Positions 4,023-6,089 of a stretch of 6,089 nucleotides of DNA are shown here, piece by piece. Below the pieces are notes generated by a model that saw only the letters and a program-made list of their open reading frames with translations, searched no databases and was not told the origin of the DNA. How positions within the stretch are numbered: the stretch's first letter is position 1; each line of letters opens with the position of its first letter. The stretch is from UBA4744 sp035282865 (GTDB lineage: Bacteria; Actinomycetota; Acidimicrobiia; Spongiisociales; UBA4744), in contig DATEVB010000013.1 in assembly GCA_035282865.1 (NCBI GenBank), forward strand, positions 1 through 6,089, given 5' to 3'. A program made the translations under genes and the position numbers.

Positions 4023-5339
4023 TTACCCATTGAGCGGAATATCGACCGTGAAGGTCGCTCCCCGGCCCGGACCATCGGAGTGGGCCATGACCTCACCGTG
4101 GTGGGACCGCACGATGCTGCGGGCGATCGTCAGCCCGATGCCGGTTCCCGTTGAGCGGGGATCCTGCTCGGCGCGGTAGAACCGATCGAAGACACGCCCC
4201 AGATCCTCAGCGGAGATACCGTGACCGGTGTCGGTGACGGCTACCCGGGCGATGTCGCCCACCCTCTGCGAGGCCACGACGACCCGGCCTCCACCAGGCG
4301 TGTGGCCCAGGGCATTGCCGATCAAGTTGGTAAACAGCTGCGCCAGCCGATCGCTATCCCCTGACACCCACAGGGGCTCATCCAGTTGGAGGTCGAGCGC
4401 AACGTTCTGGTCGACGTATTGCTGGCGTAGCCGGTTGGCCACCTCTTTGGCCACCTGTGAAAGATCGACCGGCTCGAACTTGAAAGATATCGCACCCTCT
4501 TCGATCCGGCTCAAGAGGCTCAGATCGGCGGACACTCTTTGGAGCCGGGCTGCTTCATCGGCCACCGAGGCGTACACCTCTTCGTTTGGCTCGATGACTC
4601 CATCAATGAGACCCTCCATGTACCCCTGGATCGTCGTCAAAGGGGTGCGTAATTCGTGCGCCACCTCCGAAACCAGTTGCATGCGGCGTACCTCCGTTTC
4701 CTGCAAGGCGGCTGCCAGCTCATTGAAGTCCTCGGCCAGTTCGGAAAGCTCGGTGTCGGCAGGAAGCGGGATTCGCTCCTCGTAGTGCCCGCTTGCCAGA
4801 CGTCGTGCGCCGGATCTGATGCGAGCGATCGGTTGCATGATCCGACCCGAAACCACGGCCGCCACCAGGATGGCGATGAGCGCGCTGACCAGTAGCCCGG
4901 TCAGCAGGGCGCGATCGAGAGCATCGAGAAACGCTTGCTTGATCTCATCATCCTCGGTCGCACCATCGCTCGTGGTGTCCGTCTGTAGCAGCGCCCCGGC
5001 GGCATTGGAACCGTCCGAGCTCCCCGCGTCATGTCCGGTTCCGCCGGACCCTCCCCGGTCGTTGCCTTCGCTCCCGTTGCCGCCCGGGCCCATCGTGCTT
5101 CCGGTCCCTCCTGAACCTCCCCCGGGCCCCAACGTGCTACCGGTGCCCCCCGGACCAACCCCATTTCCCGGACCGGGAGCTTCGGATTGGCCTTGTCGTA
5201 TCCGAAGACCGGCCAGTTCGTCGACGAAGATCGTCGGAGCCAGCAGACGGGTGGTGAGGAATACGGTGAAACCCCCGACGATGACCACGAGCAGATAGGA
5301 GAGGAACAACCGCACGTTGAGGTGACGGAACAACCTCAT
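4023..5339 (-). CDS. Sensor histidine kinase with glycine-rich extracytoplasmic region
   Basis: This 438-residue membrane kinase autophosphorylates and passes phosphate to the adjacent regulator. Membrane segments lie at about 9-31 and 144-166, and a HAMP domain at about 164-218 (GRIMQPIARIRSGARRLASG). The dimerisation/phosphoacceptor domain has the H-box VSEVAHELRTPLTTIQGY with His228. The ATPase has the N-box NLIGNALGHTP (338-348), G1 DTGHGI (370-375), F-box FDRFYRA (385-391 region) and G2 GTGIGLTIA (398-406). All catalytic motifs are intact. The extracytoplasmic loop (about 32-143) is odd: residues 56-115 are roughly 45% glycine with many Ser, Thr, Pro and Asn, and include a 13-residue tandem repeat, so no standard PAS/Cache sensor is seen. 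An acidic helix (DDEIKQAFLDALDRAL, 130-145) precedes the second membrane segment. The start ATG overlaps the regulator's TGA by 4 nt, giving translational coupling. Signal unknown. Confidence 0.95.
   Translation of the reverse strand: MRLFRHLNVRLFLSYLLVVIVGGFTVFLTTRLLAPTIFVDELAGLRIRQGQSEAPGPGNGVGPGGTGSTLGPGGGSGGTGSTMGPGGNGSEGNDRGGSGGTGHDAGSSDGSNAAGALLQTDTTSDGATEDDEIKQAFLDALDRALLTGLLVSALIAILVAAVVSGRIMQPIARIRSGARRLASGHYEERIPLPADTELSELAEDFNELAAALQETEVRRMQLVSEVAHELRTPLTTIQGYMEGLIDGVIEPNEEVYASVADEAARLQRVSADLSLLSRIEEGAISFKFEPVDLSQVAKEVANRLRQQYVDQNVALDLQLDEPLWVSGDSDRLAQLFTNLIGNALGHTPGGGRVVVASQRVGDIARVAVTDTGHGISAEDLGRVFDRFYRAEQDPRSTGTGIGLTIARSIVRSHHGEVMAHSDGPGRGATFTVDIPLNG
5083..5149 (-). repeat. In-frame 39-nt tandem repeat in the kinase sensor region
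   Basis: Two units with a 39-nt period encode GGTGSTLGPGG (residues 64-74) and GGTGSTMGPGG (77-87). Between the aligned stretches 5083-5110 and 5122-5149 about 22 of 28 positions agree, including an identical CGTGCT at 5094-5099 and 5133-5138. The differences are mostly silent or conservative. This pattern suggests an old in-frame duplication kept at protein level. Confidence 0.6.
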
Positions 5340-6031
5340 CGTCGGTCCGCGACCAGTTTGTATCCGACACCTCGAACGGTCCCGATCACCTGCGGATCGG
5401 ACGCTTCGTCGCGCAAGGCTTTGCGCAGGTTACGGATGTGGACATCCACGACCCGCTCGTCACCGAAGAAATCCCAGCCCCACACCCGCTCAACCAACTG
5501 GCGGCGGCTGAACACGCGCCCGGGAGACGAGGCCATCGCCGCCAGGAGATCGAACTCGAGAGCGGTGAGGTCACAAGGCATTTCGTCTCGAGTGACTTCC
5601 CGCTTGGCCAGGTCAACCGTGAGATTCTCGAAACGGAGCACTTCTTCATCGGCCACAGTCCGTTCGCGGCCCCGCCGGAGGATGGCCTTGGCCCGGGCCA
5701 CCAGCTCACGAGGGCTGAACGGCTTGGTGAGATAGTCGTCTGCGCCCACCGACAACCCGATCAACTTGTCCGTTTCTTCTGCGCGCGCGGTGAGCAACAT
5801 GACGAAGACGTCTGACGTCTTGCGCAATTCCCGCAAAACCTCGATGCCGTCCATGCCGGGCATCATCACGTCAAGAATCACGAGGTCGGGTTCGGCCCTC
5901 CGGACTTTGGCCAATGCCTCCACCCCATCACTCGCCTCGGCGACTTCGAAGCCGTCCGACCGTAGGTATGCGGCCAGCAGATCGCGGATCTTCTTCTCGT
6001 CGTCTACGACGAGGATTCGCTGCTGTCTCAT
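5336..6031 (-). CDS. OmpR/PhoB-family response regulator
   Basis: This 231-residue cytoplasmic transcription factor is the partner of the adjacent histidine kinase. The receiver domain (1-120) has the acidic pocket Asp10/Asp11, phosphoacceptor Asp54 in VILDVMMPGMDG, Thr81 (LLTAR) and Lys103 (YLTKPFSPRELVARA). The winged-helix DNA-binding domain (about 130-228) has EFDLLAAMASSPGRVFSRRQ, VWGWDFFGDERVVDVHIRNL with the recognition helix near 193-206, and the closing TVRGVGYKL wing. All key residues are present and the length is typical. Start ATG at 6031 has a short SD-like GAGG (6036-6039, 4-nt spacing); a TATGAT -10-like box just upstream could instead make the mRNA nearly leaderless. Its TGA overlaps the kinase ATG. 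Target genes unknown; autoregulation is common in the family but no clear repeated operator is visible in the short upstream stretch. Confidence 0.97.
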   Translation of the reverse strand: MRQQRILVVDDEKKIRDLLAAYLRSDGFEVAEASDGVEALAKVRRAEPDLVILDVMMPGMDGIEVLRELRKTSDVFVMLLTARAEETDKLIGLSVGADDYLTKPFSPRELVARAKAILRRGRERTVADEEVLRFENLTVDLAKREVTRDEMPCDLTALEFDLLAAMASSPGRVFSRRQLVERVWGWDFFGDERVVDVHIRNLRKALRDEASDPQVIGTVRGVGYKLVADRR

Positions 6032-6040
6032 AGGACCTCA

Positions 6041-6046
6041 ATCATA
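6041..6046 (-). promoter_or_regulatory. Candidate -10 box for the two-component operon
   Basis: On the minus strand TATGAT (6046-6041) matches TATAAT at five of six positions and ends 9 nt before the regulator's ATG, implying a leader of only 2-3 nt. A weak -35 (TTTGTG, about 16 nt further up) falls in the loop of the neighbouring hairpin. Either the promoter and the terminator overlap or one of the two calls is wrong. Confidence 0.35.
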
Positions 6047-6050
6047 GGAA

Positions 6051-6081
6051 GGAGCCCCGGCCCACAAAGGGCCGGGGCTCC
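6051..6081 (-). terminator. Strong hairpin upstream of the response regulator gene
   Basis: GGAGCCCCGGCCC (6051-6063) and GGGCCGGGGCTCC (6069-6081) are perfect 13-bp complements around a 5-nt loop (ACAAA). On the minus strand the stem is followed by the moderately T-rich TTCCTATGATT. This suits an intrinsic terminator for a minus-strand gene beyond the right edge of the window. The + strand continuation has no T-run. Its closeness to the regulator start (20 nt from the ATG) leaves almost no room for an independent promoter. Confidence 0.6.
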
Positions 6082-6089
6082 GGTGTCCC

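Noticed and set aside
3172..4179. Plus-strand open frame of 335 codons antisense to the CNNM gene
   Set aside because: Low-complexity His/Gln/Arg-rich translation that crosses the palindromic gap into the kinase gene; the minus-strand genes explain the sequence.
1..6089. CRISPR array, tRNA or rRNA, insertion sequence, phage or defence genes
   Set aside because: No regularly spaced repeat-spacer pattern, no cloverleaf-like segment, no transposase, integrase or nuclease motifs in any plausible frame.

Overview
The window is from a high-GC bacterium. Third codon positions are almost always G or C, and the protein families and sequence style fit an actinobacterium, possibly an uncultured Acidimicrobiia-like lineage. 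That assignment is inferred from style only, and a Chloroflexota-type host is not excluded. There is no sign of phage, transposon, CRISPR, tRNA or rRNA, and codon use looks uniform, so this reads as chromosomal core/housekeeping DNA.

Layout. Left edge, + strand: the last 30 codons of an unidentified gene (1-93), then a 172-nt leader region, then an ammonium channel gene (amtB-like, 266-1618). The leader holds 22-bp-spaced direct repeats resembling a GlnR-type nitrogen-control box and a hairpin that would mask the amtB ribosome binding site. amtB converges on a block of four or five minus-strand genes. From left to right these are a SnoaL/NTF2-like small protein (1670-2065), a small three-helix membrane protein of unknown function (2176-2523), a CNNM/CorC-type membrane protein with CBS domains (2623-3870), a sensor histidine kinase (4023-5339) and an OmpR-family response regulator (5336-6031). 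In transcription order the regulator comes first.

How they work together. The regulator and kinase overlap by 4 nt (ATGA) and form a translationally coupled two-component system. The kinase's extracytoplasmic part is very unusual: about 60 residues that are close to half glycine and include a 13-residue tandem repeat, with no obvious ligand-binding fold. Downstream of the kinase lies a cluster of GC-rich palindromes, then the CNNM gene with what may be its own leaderless promoter. Whether the two-component system controls the CNNM gene is unknown. The gene junctions hold strong hairpins, several without a U-tract: a nested inverted repeat between the convergent genes (1626-1691), 2138-2162, 2583-2622, 3904-3975 and 6051-6081.

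I found no convincing new multi-gene system. The points most worth a second look are the putative nitrogen-control box and SD-masking hairpin in front of amtB, the glycine-rich kinase sensor, and the palindrome cluster at 3904-3975.
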